NCBI GenBank assembly: GCA_047601665.1
Contig: JASGIT010000001.1
Coordinates: 372,001-436,000, forward strand
Length of the DNA: 64,000 nucleotides
DNA from: JASGIT01 sp047601665
GTDB lineage: Bacteria > Pseudomonadota > Gammaproteobacteria > Burkholderiales > Burkholderiaceae_C
Reading direction: 5' to 3'
Shown here: in pieces, positions 8,057 to 16,389 of the stretch
Layout: every line of letters starts with the position of its first letter
Numbering within the stretch: the stretch's first letter is position 1
Made by a program: the position numbers and the translations under genes
Notes under the pieces: generated by a model
Told to the model about the DNA's origin: nothing
Databases searched by the model: none
The model's input: the letters and a program-made list of their open reading frames with translations, nothing else

Positions 8057-9508
8057 ATGGGCCAGAAATTGAAAACCGCAGGCTGGGTGTCCGTGGGCGT
8101 GATCGCCGGGGCGCTCACCACTGTCTCCCTGCAAACCGTGGCGCGCGGCGCGATAACGCCGCTGCCGCTGGAGGAAATCCAGCAGCTTTCCGCCGTGTAC
8201 GGCCTCATCAAGACCGACTACGTCGAGCCGGCGGACGACAAGAAGCTCATCACCGACGCCATCTCGGGCATGGTGGCGGGCCTCGATCCGCACTCGCAGT
8301 ATTTCGACAAGAAGTCGTTCAAGGAATTCCGCGAAGGCACCTCGGGCCGCTTCGTGGGCGTGGGCATCGAGATCACGCAGGAAGACGGCCTGATCAAGAT
8401 CGTCTCGCCCATCGAAGGCTCGCCCGCCTTCCGCGCGGGCCTCAAGACCAACGACCTCATCACCAAGATCGACGACACCGCCGTGCGCGGCCTGGCGATG
8501 AACGACGCGGTGAAGAAGATGCGCGGCGAGCCCAACACCAAGGTCACGCTCACCATCTTCCGCAAGGACGAGAACCGCACCTTCCCCGTGACCATCACGC
8601 GCGAGGAGATCAAGACCCAGTCCGTCAAGGGCAAGGTCATCGAGCCCGGCTACGCCTGGATCCGCCTGTCGCAGTTCCAGGACCGCACGGTGGACGACTT
8701 CGTGCGCAAGGTCGAGGAAATCTACAAGCAGGACCCCAAGCTCAAGGGCCTGGTGCTCGACCTGCGCAACGACCCCGGCGGCCTGCTCGACGCGGCCGTG
8801 GCCATCTCCGCCGCCTTCCTGCCCGAAGGCGCCACGGTGGTCTCCACCAACGGCCAGCTGGCCGAAAGCAAGGCCGTGTACAAGGCCGCGCCCGAGTTCT
8901 ACGTGCGCCGCGGCAGCGGCGACCCGCTCAAGCGCCTGCCCGCCGCGCTCAAGACCGTGCCGCTGGTGGTGCTGGTGAACGAAGGCTCGGCCTCGGCCAG
9001 CGAGATCGTCTCCGGCGCGCTGCAGGACAACCACCGCGCCACCATCATGGGCAGCCAGACCTTCGGCAAGGGCTCGGTGCAGACCGTGCGCCCGCTGGGG
9101 CCGGACACGGGCATCAAGCTCACCACCGCGCGCTACTACACGCCCAGCGGCAAGTCCATCCAGGCCAAGGGCATCGTGCCCGACGTGATGGTGGACGAGA
9201 CCGCCAACGGCGACCTGTACTCGGTCCTGCGCACGCGCGAGGCCGACCTGGAAAAGCACCTGGACAGCGGCCAGGGCGACGACAAGAAAGAAGAGGCCCG
9301 CGCCGGCGCCGAGCGCGAAAAGGCGCGCGAGGCCGCCATCCAGCGCCTGGAGAAGGACGAGGCCGCCAAAAAGCCCGAGCCCAAGCTGCCCGAGTTCGGC
9401 TCGGACAAGGACTTCCGGCTCGCCCAGGCGATCAACAAGCTCAAGGGCCAGCCCGTGGTCGTGAGCCAGACGCTGACCGAGCGCAAGGAAGAGAAGAAGG
9501 ACAACTGA
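8057..9508 (+). CDS. ctpA: Carboxy-terminal processing protease (S41 family)
   Basis: Periplasmic serine protease of 483 residues that trims C-termini of exported proteins. An N-terminal signal/anchor (residues ~8-30) is followed by a PDZ domain (~85-165) and the S41 catalytic region: GSASASEI with Ser313 as nucleophile and FGKGSVQT with Lys338 as general base. The C-terminal ~90 residues are Lys/Glu-rich and low-complexity. I chose the ATG at 8057 because AAGGTGA sits 7 nt upstream. A strong terminator hairpin follows at 9541-9563. Confidence 0.94.
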   Translation: MGQKLKTAGWVSVGVIAGALTTVSLQTVARGAITPLPLEEIQQLSAVYGLIKTDYVEPADDKKLITDAISGMVAGLDPHSQYFDKKSFKEFREGTSGRFVGVGIEITQEDGLIKIVSPIEGSPAFRAGLKTNDLITKIDDTAVRGLAMNDAVKKMRGEPNTKVTLTIFRKDENRTFPVTITREEIKTQSVKGKVIEPGYAWIRLSQFQDRTVDDFVRKVEEIYKQDPKLKGLVLDLRNDPGGLLDAAVAISAAFLPEGATVVSTNGQLAESKAVYKAAPEFYVRRGSGDPLKRLPAALKTVPLVVLVNEGSASASEIVSGALQDNHRATIMGSQTFGKGSVQTVRPLGPDTGIKLTTARYYTPSGKSIQAKGIVPDVMVDETANGDLYSVLRTREADLEKHLDSGQGDDKKEEARAGAEREKAREAAIQRLEKDEAAKKPEPKLPEFGSDKDFRLAQAINKLKGQPVVVSQTLTERKEEKKDN

Positions 9509-9540
9509 GGCCGAGGGGGCATACGCCCCAGCAGCCGCCA

Positions 9541-9563
9541 GGCCGGGCTTGCCCGGCCTTTTT
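9541..9563 (+). terminator. Intrinsic terminator after ctpA
   Basis: Perfect 8-bp stem GGCCGGGC/GCCCGGCC with a TT loop, followed directly by five T residues. It ends 6 bp before the ATG of the next gene. Confidence 0.85.
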
Positions 9564-9569
9564 CATCTC

Positions 9570-10340
9570 ATGACAGACGATCAACTGCTGCGCTACTCGC
9601 GCCACATCCTGCTCGACGAGATCGGCATCGAGGGGCAGGAGCGCATCCTCGCCGCCCACGCCCTCGTCATCGGCGCGGGCGGGCTGGGCTCGCCCGCGGC
9701 GCTGCTGCTGGGCTCGGCGGGCGTGGGGCGCATCACGCTCGTGGACGACGACACGGTCGACCTGACCAACCTGCAGCGCCAGATCGCCCACACCACCGCG
9801 CGCGTGGGCCAGCCCAAGGCCGCCTCCGCCGCCGAGGCCGTGCACGCCATCAACCCCACCGTGCGGGTCGATGCCGTGCAGGCGCGCGCCGACGCCGCGC
9901 TGCTCGACGGGCTGGTGCCCACCGCCACCGTGGTGCTCGACTGCACCGACAACTACGCCACGCGCCACGCCGTCAACGCCGCCTGCGTGCGCCACCGCGT
10001 GCCGCTGGTGGCGGGCGCGGCCATCCGCTTCGACGCGCAGATCACCGTGGTGGACCCGCGCGACGCCGACGCCCCCTGCTACGCCTGCCTGTTCGCGCCC
10101 GACGCGGAGTTCGAGGAAGTGCAGTGCGCGCAGATGGGCGTGTTCGCGCCCCTGGTCGGCATCGTGGGCGCGATGCAGGCGGCGGAGGCGCTCAAGCTCA
10201 TCGCGGGCGTGGGCCAGTCGCTGGCCGGGCAACTGCTGATGCTCGACGCGCGCAGCATGGAATGGAGCCGCCTGCGCACCCAGCGCCACGCGGGCTGCGC
10301 CGTGTGTGGCACGGGCGCAAATGCAGGTATCCAGACGTAG
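9570..10340 (+). CDS. moeB: MoeB/ThiF-type sulfur-carrier adenylyltransferase
   Basis: E1-like enzyme of 256 residues that adenylates the C-terminal Gly of a MoaD- or ThiS-like carrier in molybdopterin or thiamine synthesis. The sequence shows the RYSRHILLDEIG opening, the ATP loop GAGGLGSPAALLL near residue 37, VDDDTVDLTNLQRQ, and two zinc-binding Cys pairs (CYAC and CAVC). No carrier gene is adjacent, so MoeB versus ThiF cannot be settled. The ATG has no visible ribosome site and follows a terminator hairpin by 6 bp; a start further downstream would cut the conserved N-terminus. Confidence 0.88.
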   Translation: MTDDQLLRYSRHILLDEIGIEGQERILAAHALVIGAGGLGSPAALLLGSAGVGRITLVDDDTVDLTNLQRQIAHTTARVGQPKAASAAEAVHAINPTVRVDAVQARADAALLDGLVPTATVVLDCTDNYATRHAVNAACVRHRVPLVAGAAIRFDAQITVVDPRDADAPCYACLFAPDAEFEEVQCAQMGVFAPLVGIVGAMQAAEALKLIAGVGQSLAGQLLMLDARSMEWSRLRTQRHAGCAVCGTGANAGIQT

Positions 10341-10425
10341 GAAAACACTGACACCCAACGCGCACCGCCGCTGTCAGCCGCGCCCCCAGGCGCCTTTTAT
10401 AGTCGGCCTCCAAGAGGGGCGGCAT

Positions 10426-10845
10426 ATGTACCGTGCCATGCCCCCGCACCCTTGGGCCCTAGCCGTGAAACTCCGTACCTACCTCGTCGAAGACAACCCC
10501 ACCATCCGCGAAAACCTCATCGGTACGCTGGAGGAACTGGCGTCCGTCGAGCCGGTGGGCATCGCAGAGACCGAGGACGAGGGCAAAGCCTGGCTCACCC
10601 GCCACCCCGGCCAGTGGGACCTGGCCATCGTGGACCTGTTCCTGCGCCAAGGCAGCGGCCTGGGCGTGCTCGCCGCCTGCCGCGAACGCCAGACGCACCA
10701 GAAAATCGTCGTCCTGAGCAACTACGCCACGCCCGAGGTGCGTATGCGCTGCGCACAACTGGGCGTGGACGCGGTGTTCGACAAGTCCAACGAAATCGAT
10801 GCGCTGGTGGACTACTGCATCGAACACAGCCTCTCCCACCATTGA
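10426..10845 (+). CDS. Single-domain response regulator
   Basis: A receiver domain with no DNA-binding output. In the 139-residue product, LVEDN is the acidic pocket, IVDLFL carries the likely phospho-acceptor Asp, VLSNYATP the switch residue, and FDKS the conserved Lys. I chose the ATG at 10426 because AAGAGGGG lies 6 nt upstream; a GTG at 10465 giving a start directly at KLRTYLVEDN is equally family-like. It begins a tight run with three tiny membrane-protein genes (gap of 1 bp to the next). No kinase is adjacent. Confidence 0.82.
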   Translation: MYRAMPPHPWALAVKLRTYLVEDNPTIRENLIGTLEELASVEPVGIAETEDEGKAWLTRHPGQWDLAIVDLFLRQGSGLGVLAACRERQTHQKIVVLSNYATPEVRMRCAQLGVDAVFDKSNEIDALVDYCIEHSLSHH

Positions 10846-10846
10846 C

Positions 10847-11191
10847 ATGCCCTCCCCCACTGCGCTCGCCCGCCGCTGGCGCTGTGCCGGTTGGCTCCTG
10901 CTGGCACTGGGCTGGGCCGCCGCGCTGCTGATCTACGCCACCGCTGCGGAGACCCCCAGCGCGGCCACGGGCTACAGCCTGGCGGGCGGGCAGAGCATTG
11001 CCCAGGGCAGCACCCACTGGCAGACGCAGCAGACCGAGCGCCTGGGCGGCCAGGGCACGCTGCTGCTGGTGCAGCTGGACCACTGGCTGGGCTCGCTCTG
11101 GCACGGGCGGCGGCTGGCCGCCACGCTGGCAGTCAGCGCGCTGGTGCTGGCTCTGGCGTGCCGCCGGGTGGCCTCGCTGGTGGAGGAGTGA
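10847..11191 (+). CDS. Small two-helix membrane protein, unknown function
   Basis: I do not recognise a family. The 114-residue product has one hydrophobic helix at ~14-32 and another at ~91-107, joined by a ~55-residue Gln/Ser/Gly-rich segment predicted to face the periplasm. The start ATG comes one base after the response-regulator stop codon, and the following gene begins 4 bp after this one ends, so the genes are probably translated together. Confidence 0.65.
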   Translation: MPSPTALARRWRCAGWLLLALGWAAALLIYATAAETPSAATGYSLAGGQSIAQGSTHWQTQQTERLGGQGTLLLVQLDHWLGSLWHGRRLAATLAVSALVLALACRRVASLVEE

Positions 11192-11195
11192 AGCG

Positions 11196-11396
11196 ATGGC
11201 CATTCCGCTCGACCAGATCATCACCTTCGGCGCCGGCCTGTGGATGGCGATGGTCGGCTTCGGCCGCCTGAACATGCCCGGTCAGTCCCGCGACCGGCCC
11301 CAGGCATGGGTGCCCAGGCTCACCTGGCATTTCCGCTGGATGGGGCCGCTTTTGATGGCGCTCTCCATCGCCCTGCTGTTCGCGCCCAGGCCGTGA
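11196..11396 (+). CDS. Small membrane protein, unknown function
   Basis: A 66-residue protein with hydrophobic segments at ~8-24 and ~47-62, separated by a basic stretch (QSRDRPQAWVPRLTWHFRW). No family recognised. The ATG at 11196 has GGAGG upstream, inside the end of the previous gene, which supports coupled translation. Third gene of the response-regulator run. Confidence 0.6.
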   Translation: MAIPLDQIITFGAGLWMAMVGFGRLNMPGQSRDRPQAWVPRLTWHFRWMGPLLMALSIALLFAPRP

Positions 11397-11398
11397 CC

Positions 11399-11545
11399 AT
11401 GGATCGGACGCTCCTCACCATCCTGGGATGCGTTCTGGCCTGGTGCGGCTTGATCGTGCTGGCGATGGCGCTCATCCAGCGCTCTTTCAGCCGCGATCGT
11501 GCGCGCCAGGAGCGCGCAGGCATCCTGGGCTCCTACACCCCTTGA
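11399..11545 (+). CDS. Very small membrane protein, unknown function
   Basis: A 48-residue product with one transmembrane helix (~4-26) and a basic, Arg-rich tail that should stay cytoplasmic. The ATG follows the previous stop codon by 2 bp. Its last 13 bp overlap the end of the convergent MFS gene. Codon usage and tight spacing favour a real gene, but there is no homology evidence. Confidence 0.5.
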   Translation: MDRTLLTILGCVLAWCGLIVLAMALIQRSFSRDRARQERAGILGSYTP

Positions 11546-12765
11546 GGAACGTGCGCGGCCTGCCGCCGCGCCCAAAAGTTCCATATGGCCCCCGCTGCCA
11601 TCAGCACGCAGGTCGCCAGAAACACCGAGCGCATCCCCCAGTGCCCGCCCGCGTAGCCGCCCAGCAGCGGCCCCAGCACCTGCCCGGCGTATTGCGACGA
11701 CGTGGACCAGCCCAGCATCCGGCCCGCCGCGCCTTCGGGCACGTTGTGGCGGATGACGGCGGCGATACAGGGCAGCAGGCCTCCCAGCGCCAGCCCCATC
11801 AGAAAGCGCAGCGCCACCAATTGCCAGCCCGCCTGCACGAACGCCTGCGGAACCAGCAGCAGCGCCGCCACCGCCATGCAGCCGATGATGACGCGCCAGT
11901 GCCCCACGCGGTCGGCCAGCCGCCCCAGGTGCGAGGACGAGAGGATGCTGCCCAGCGCCGCGGCGGCCATCACCAGTCCGGCCATCTGCGTGACGCGGCC
12001 CGGGTCGGGCACGAGTTGCGCCACGTACACGGTGATGATGGGCTCGATGGACATGTTGGCCAGCGCCAGCAACGCACCCGTCAACAGCATGGCGACGACG
12101 GGACGGCGGTCCGGCACATCGCCCCAGCCGCCGCTGCCCCGGGCCGCGCGCGCCGCTGCGGGGCCGCGTTCTTCGCGGATGAGGAACAGCGTGGCGAGAA
12201 AGCTCAGAAAAATGATGCCGCCCGCCGCGAAGAAGGTGTTGCGTATGCCGATCAGCGGCGGCAGCCAGCCGCCCGCCAGCGGCCCCGCCAGGTTGCCCGC
12301 CATGATGGCCGCGCTGAGCGTGCCCAGCGCCCAGCCGGTGCGCTCCTTGGGCGTTTGCGTGGCCACCAGCACCATCGAGCCCGAGGCGTAGCCGCCCAGC
12401 AGCCCGGCCAGCAGGCGCAGCGCCACCAGTTGCCATACGTTGTGCGCGAGGCCGATCAGCGCCATCGCCACCGCCATGCCCAGGCTGGCGCGGATGAGCA
12501 TGAGCTTGCGCCCGTACAGGTCGGCCAGCCGCCCCCACAGCGGCGCCACCAGCGCGGCGGTGAAAAAAGTGGCCCCGAACGCCACGCCCGACCATTGCAC
12601 GATGGCGGCATGGTCGCTCACGCCCAGTTGCTCCACGTACAGCGGCAGGAAGGGCAGCAGCAGCGTCATCGCCACGATGGTGGTGAACGAGCCCGCCATG
12701 CAGACGGCGAGGTTGCCGCGCCAGTGGCGCTGGGAGGTATCGGGAGAAGCGGTGCTGGCGGTCAT
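11533..12765 (-). CDS. MFS drug-efflux-type transporter
   Basis: Inner-membrane transporter of 410 residues with about 12 hydrophobic segments. The loop between helices 2 and 3 reads GRLADLYGRKLMLIR, the MFS motif A typical of proton-driven drug/H+ antiporters, and a related copy (GRLADRVGHWRVI) lies in the second half. The substrate is unknown. It is convergent with, and overlaps by 13 bp, the last tiny membrane gene. The 85-bp gap upstream separates it from the poly-Gln tautomerase. Confidence 0.88.
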   Translation of the reverse strand: MTASTASPDTSQRHWRGNLAVCMAGSFTTIVAMTLLLPFLPLYVEQLGVSDHAAIVQWSGVAFGATFFTAALVAPLWGRLADLYGRKLMLIRASLGMAVAMALIGLAHNVWQLVALRLLAGLLGGYASGSMVLVATQTPKERTGWALGTLSAAIMAGNLAGPLAGGWLPPLIGIRNTFFAAGGIIFLSFLATLFLIREERGPAAARAARGSGGWGDVPDRRPVVAMLLTGALLALANMSIEPIITVYVAQLVPDPGRVTQMAGLVMAAAALGSILSSSHLGRLADRVGHWRVIIGCMAVAALLLVPQAFVQAGWQLVALRFLMGLALGGLLPCIAAVIRHNVPEGAAGRMLGWSTSSQYAGQVLGPLLGGYAGGHWGMRSVFLATCVLMAAGAIWNFWARRQAAHVPQGV

Positions 12766-12850
12766 AGGCCAGCCATTGTGTGGCGCAACACGCGCCCGCG
12801 GCCATGCCGGATGGCGGCGGGGGGCGTCGCCGCGCGTGGCCGCCGTGCGC

Positions 12851-13081
12851 TTATTGCTGCTGTTGCTGCTGTTGCTGCTGCACCTGGGACTGCGCCGTGC
12901 GGTCGCTCCACAGGCGCCCGGCGGTCGCCCAGTCCTGGGTCTTGATGTCGAAGAACAGGATGTCCACGCTGTCGGCGGAACTGCCCAGGGTCTTCACGAC
13001 GGCGTCGGTCACGGCCTGGGCGCAGGCGCGCTTCTGGGCTTCAGTGCGGCCTTCGAACAGTTCGATGCGGATGGTGGGCAT
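12851..13081 (-). CDS. 4-oxalocrotonate tautomerase-like protein with poly-Gln tail
   Basis: A 76-residue member of the tautomerase superfamily: after Met removal, Pro is the N-terminal catalytic base (MPTIRIELFEGRT). The core ends near residue 65; the last nine codons are all Gln, written as CAG CAG CAA triplets repeated three times (nt 12854-12880), directly before the stop. Length changes in this tract would be in frame. It follows the class II aldolase by 11 bp and is probably cotranscribed with it. Substrate unknown. Confidence 0.85.
   Translation of the reverse strand: MPTIRIELFEGRTEAQKRACAQAVTDAVVKTLGSSADSVDILFFDIKTQDWATAGRLWSDRTAQSQVQQQQQQQQQ
12854..12880 (-). repeat. Trinucleotide microsatellite in tautomerase C-terminus
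   Basis: Three perfect copies of a 9-bp unit (TTGCTGCTG on the plus strand) encode nine consecutive Gln. A 9-bp unit keeps the frame when copies are gained or lost. Confidence 0.95.
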
Positions 13082-13092
13082 GGCAAAACTCC

Positions 13093-13851
13093 TTAGTTGC
13101 GGTAGTCAGGGGAAGTGCGGTCGAGGCGGCGCAGCAGCGAGGGCCATTCGAGGTCGCCGTCCCACTCGCTGCCGTCTCCGACCCACTGGCGGTAGGTGAG
13201 TGCGGCGAGATCAGGCGATGCGGTGCGCAGCGGCCCGCCGGTGGCGGCCATGGCGCGCAGTTGCGCCTGGGCGGCGCGCTCCAGCAGGTGCATGAGCATC
13301 CAGGCCTCGGCCACGGTGCGGCCCACGACGAGCGGGCCGTGGTTTTCGAGCAGCAGGCCGTCGAGTCGGCCCAGGTTGGCCACCAGGCGTTGTTGCTCTT
13401 CGGCGCCCAGCGCCAGCCCTTCGTAGGCGTGGCGGCCCAGCCTGCCGTACAGGCGCATGGCCCACTGCGAGGTGGGCAGCAGGCCCTGCGGCAGCGCGCA
13501 CAGCGCCACGCTCCAGGGCGTGTGCAGGTGGATGACGCATTCGACCTCGGGCCGCGCCGCGTGCACCGCGCCGTGGATGGCGAAACCGCTGGGGTTGACG
13601 CGCGCGCCCGAGCCATCGACCACCTGCCCGGCCACGTTGACCTTGACCAGCGAGGAGGCGGTGATTTCGTCGAACCCCGCGCCGAAGGGGTTGATGAGGT
13701 AGTGCCCCGGCTCGCCCGGCACGCTGGCCGAGAGGTGGGTGTAGATGGTGTCGTCCCAGCCGTTGGCGAAGGCCATGCGGTAAGCGGCGGCGAGATCCAT
13801 CCGCACCTGCCGTTCGGTGCGCTCGGGACGCGGGAGGAACTGGACGGCCAT
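13093..13851 (-). CDS. Class II aldolase/adducin family protein
   Basis: Zinc-dependent aldolase/epimerase fold of 252 residues. Metal ligands are expected in HLHTPW and, later, in ENHGPLVVG; YTHLSASVPG near residue 38 is the phosphate/substrate-loop region. Members split sugar phosphates or hydroxy-acids, and this subgroup has no assigned substrate that I can name. Adjacent to a tautomerase in the same direction, which suggests that the two act on one keto/enol intermediate. Confidence 0.85.
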   Translation of the reverse strand: MAVQFLPRPERTERQVRMDLAAAYRMAFANGWDDTIYTHLSASVPGEPGHYLINPFGAGFDEITASSLVKVNVAGQVVDGSGARVNPSGFAIHGAVHAARPEVECVIHLHTPWSVALCALPQGLLPTSQWAMRLYGRLGRHAYEGLALGAEEQQRLVANLGRLDGLLLENHGPLVVGRTVAEAWMLMHLLERAAQAQLRAMAATGGPLRTASPDLAALTYRQWVGDGSEWDGDLEWPSLLRRLDRTSPDYRN

Positions 13852-13866
13852 CAGTCGATCAATCGC

Positions 13867-14499
13867 TTAATCGATCAGGCTGTTCTTGAGCGCGTAGTAG
13901 GTCAGGTCGCTGTTGGACGACAGGCCCATCTTCTCCATCAGCCGCGTGCGGTAGGTGCTCACGGTCTTGACGCTCAGGGACAGCGACTTGGCGATGTCGC
14001 CCGCCGTCTCGCCCTTGGCGAGTTTCAGGAAGACCTGGAATTCGCGCTCCGACAGCTGCTCGTGCGGCGGCGCGTCGTCCTTGCGGTGCAACTGCTGGGC
14101 CAGCAGTTCGGCCACGGCGGGCGTGAGGTAGCGGCGGCCCAGGGCGATGGTGCGGATGGCCTCGACGATCTCGCCCGGCTCGCACTCCTTGTTGAGGTAG
14201 CCGCTCGCGCCCTGGCGGATGAGGTTGATGGCGTAGTGCTCCTCGGGGTAGCCGCTCAAAATCAAGATGCCCATGTCGGGCGCCTTGGCGCGCAGCATGG
14301 CGAGCGCGTCCAGCCCGCTCTGGCCGGGCATGGACAGGTCCATGACCAGCACGTCAATGTCGTGGGCGCGCACGAGGTCGATGGCTTCGCGGCCATTACC
14401 CGCCTCGCCCACCACGCGCAGGTCTACGTGTTCGGAGAAGAATTGGCGCAAGCCGGAACGCACGATGGCGTGGTCATCCACAATGCCGATGGTGATCAT
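13867..14499 (-). CDS. NarL/UvrY-type response regulator
   Basis: A 210-residue two-domain regulator. Receiver: acidic pocket VDDH (Asp8, Asp9), phospho-acceptor Asp54 in VMDLSMPG, Lys in GYLNKE. Output: LuxR-type helix-turn-helix at ~145-205, with LSEREFQVFLKLAKGETAGD and LSVKTVSTYRTRLMEKM. It is transcribed away from the histidine kinase that starts 58 bp away; the divergent pair is very probably a cognate two-component system. The sequence resembles UvrY/GacA-like regulators. Confidence 0.92.
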   Translation of the reverse strand: MITIGIVDDHAIVRSGLRQFFSEHVDLRVVGEAGNGREAIDLVRAHDIDVLVMDLSMPGQSGLDALAMLRAKAPDMGILILSGYPEEHYAINLIRQGASGYLNKECEPGEIVEAIRTIALGRRYLTPAVAELLAQQLHRKDDAPPHEQLSEREFQVFLKLAKGETAGDIAKSLSLSVKTVSTYRTRLMEKMGLSSNSDLTYYALKNSLID

Positions 14500-14556
14500 G
14501 AGAACGTGTCGTGTGAAGTAGCGGGCCATTATCCCGAATAAAGCAAGGAATCTTGA

Positions 14557-15930
14557 ATGCGAATCCCCCAGCGCTGGCTGCAACAGCTTCGCAAGATGGC
14601 CGTGAGCCTGCCTGCCGCCCTGTTGGCCGTCCTGCTGCTGATCGGCGTGAACGAGATGGGCTTCCAGCGCTCGCGCAACGCGGTGGACGACATGGCGCGC
14701 ACGCAGGACACCAGCGCCGCGCTCAACCGCCTGCTGCAGAACATGCTGGATGCGGAGACCGGGCTGCGCGGCTTTCTGCTCACGGGCGAGGAAAGCTATC
14801 TGCAGCCCTACCAGAGCGCCGTGGGCACGCTGCAAAGCAACCTGACCGAACTGCGCGACATCTTCGCCGGCTCACCCGAGGACCTGGGCGAATTCACGCA
14901 GCTGACGCAGCAGATTTCACGCAAGCTGTCGGAGATGGACCTGAGCCTGCGCCTGCGCCGCCAGGGCAACGAGGATGCGTGGCGCTTCGTGATGTTCACC
15001 GACGTGGGCAAGGAGAACATGGACGCCATCCGCACCCACGCGCTCACGCTCATCCAGCGCAACGACCAGCGCACGGCGCGCAGCCAGGCGGACATCCTGC
15101 GGTCGCTCCAGCTGTCGCGCCTGGGCATCATCACGGTGGCCGCGATCGGCCTGCTGGCGTTCTACATGTACCTGCTGCAGAGCACGGCGCTGCAGACCGC
15201 GCTGCAGCGCGAGCAGAAGATCCTGGAGCGCGAGCGCGACCGGCTGGAAGAGCAGGTGCGGCAGCGCACGGCCTCGCTGGCCGAACTGGCCACGCACCTG
15301 CAGCAGGTGCGCGAGGACGAGCGCGGCCACCTGGCGCGCGAGTTGCACGACGAGCTGGGCGCGCTGCTCACGGCCGCCAAGCTCGACGTGGCGCGGCTCA
15401 AGTCGCGCATCGACACCACGCCGCCCGAGGTCTCGGAGCGGCTGCTGCACCTCACCGAATCGCTCAACAGCGTGATCGCGCTCAAGCGCCGCATCATCGA
15501 AGACCTGCGGCCCTCGTCGCTGGAGAACCTGGGGCTCACGGCATCGCTCGAAATCCTGGCCAGCGAATTCGCGCAGCGCAGCAACATCGAAGTGGAGGCC
15601 AGGCTCGAGAACGTGGACTTGCCGCGCGCCGTGCAGCTCACCGTCTACCGCATCGTGCAGGAGTCGCTGACCAACATCGGCAAGTACGCCCAGGCCCGCC
15701 GCGCCCAGGTGAGCGTGCTGCGCCAGCCCGATCAGGTGGTGGTGGAGATACGCGACGACGGCGTGGGCTTTGCGCCCGGCGGCGTGCCCAGCAAGTCGCA
15801 TGGGCTGGCGGGTATGCGCCACCGGGTGGAGGCGGCGGGCGGGCGCTTCACGGTGCAGTCGCAGCCGGGCGAGGGCACGGTGGTCTCGGCGATGATTCCC
15901 GCGCAGGGCTCGCCGGAAGCCGCCGGGTAA
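14557..15930 (+). CDS. CHASE3 sensor histidine kinase (HisKA_3 type)
   Basis: Membrane kinase of 457 residues. Membrane helix ~14-33, a CHASE3 sensory domain in the periplasm (~36-185, with AETGLRGFLLTGEESYL), second membrane helix ~191-211, a coiled coil, then the HisKA_3 dimerisation domain with phospho-acceptor His264 in ARELHDELG, and the ATPase domain (VQESLTNIGKYAQA, DDGVGFAPGG, SHGLAGMRHR). HisKA_3 kinases pair with NarL-type regulators, which matches the divergent neighbour. The ligand is unknown. Confidence 0.92.
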   Translation: MRIPQRWLQQLRKMAVSLPAALLAVLLLIGVNEMGFQRSRNAVDDMARTQDTSAALNRLLQNMLDAETGLRGFLLTGEESYLQPYQSAVGTLQSNLTELRDIFAGSPEDLGEFTQLTQQISRKLSEMDLSLRLRRQGNEDAWRFVMFTDVGKENMDAIRTHALTLIQRNDQRTARSQADILRSLQLSRLGIITVAAIGLLAFYMYLLQSTALQTALQREQKILERERDRLEEQVRQRTASLAELATHLQQVREDERGHLARELHDELGALLTAAKLDVARLKSRIDTTPPEVSERLLHLTESLNSVIALKRRIIEDLRPSSLENLGLTASLEILASEFAQRSNIEVEARLENVDLPRAVQLTVYRIVQESLTNIGKYAQARRAQVSVLRQPDQVVVEIRDDGVGFAPGGVPSKSHGLAGMRHRVEAAGGRFTVQSQPGEGTVVSAMIPAQGSPEAAG

Positions 15931-16036
15931 GGCCCGTCCTACAGCGCCAGCCGCGCGCCGCCTTCACTTCTGGCCCGGAACGCTGCCTTACCATGGCTCC
16001 TTCAACTCCCCATCCAGCAGACCCACAGGAGAGCCC

Positions 16037-16270
16037 ATGAACGACACCGCCGCCGAACTCGCAGCCCGCGCCCAGGAATTCGCCACGCGCGGCCTCGGCT
16101 ATGCCCAAGACGCCACCGACCGCGCTCGCCGCCAGCTCAACGATGCGGCGGACGCCACGGGCCGCTACGTGGCCGAGCAGCCGGGCAAGTCGCTGCTGAT
16201 GGCGGTCGTGGCGGGCGCGGCGATGGGGGCAACGGTGGCAGCGCTGCTCTCGCGCCGCAGCCGCTTCTAA
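16037..16270 (+). CDS. ElaB/YqjD-like (DUF883) membrane protein, short form
   Basis: A 77-residue protein: amphipathic Ala/Arg-rich helix followed by the YVAEQPGKSLLMAVVAG hinge and a C-terminal membrane helix ending in RRSRF. This is the tail-anchored ElaB/YqjD design, which in E. coli binds stationary-phase ribosomes at the inner membrane. It matches the C-terminal half of the 16861 gene but lacks that gene's ~60-residue N-terminal part. AGGAG precedes the ATG. A strong terminator follows at 16303-16328. Confidence 0.8.
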   Translation: MNDTAAELAARAQEFATRGLGYAQDATDRARRQLNDAADATGRYVAEQPGKSLLMAVVAGAAMGATVAALLSRRSRF

Positions 16271-16302
16271 ATTCCTGCGGGCAGCTGCGCTGCCCCAGCG
16301 GC

Positions 16303-16328
16303 AAAGGCCAGCGGTTCCGCTGGCCTTT
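16303..16328 (+). terminator. Intrinsic terminator after the short ElaB-like gene
   Basis: A 12-bp inverted repeat AAAGGCCAGCGG/CCGCTGGCCTTT around TT, ending in a T-run and preceded by an A-run, so it may stop transcription from both sides. Confidence 0.85.
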
Positions 16329-16333
16329 TGCTT

Positions 16334-16389
16334 TTAAAAAGATAGCTTCCCGCGCTTGCTGGATAAGCGCTGGCAGCGTTTTTCATCGT
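16334..16389 (+). repeat. Dispersed hairpin repeat, copy R4
   Basis: Reads ATAGCTTCCCGCGCTTG, then a loop, then TAAGCGCTGGCAGCG and a T-run. Degenerate at four or five positions compared with the best copies. Directly after the terminator at 16303-16328. Confidence 0.75.

Noticed and set aside
7211..9259. A 682-codon minus-strand frame opposite gpmA and ctpA
   Set aside because: Antisense shadow rich in His/Val/Leu/Gly; it spans two genes and a promoter region, and has no recognisable domain.
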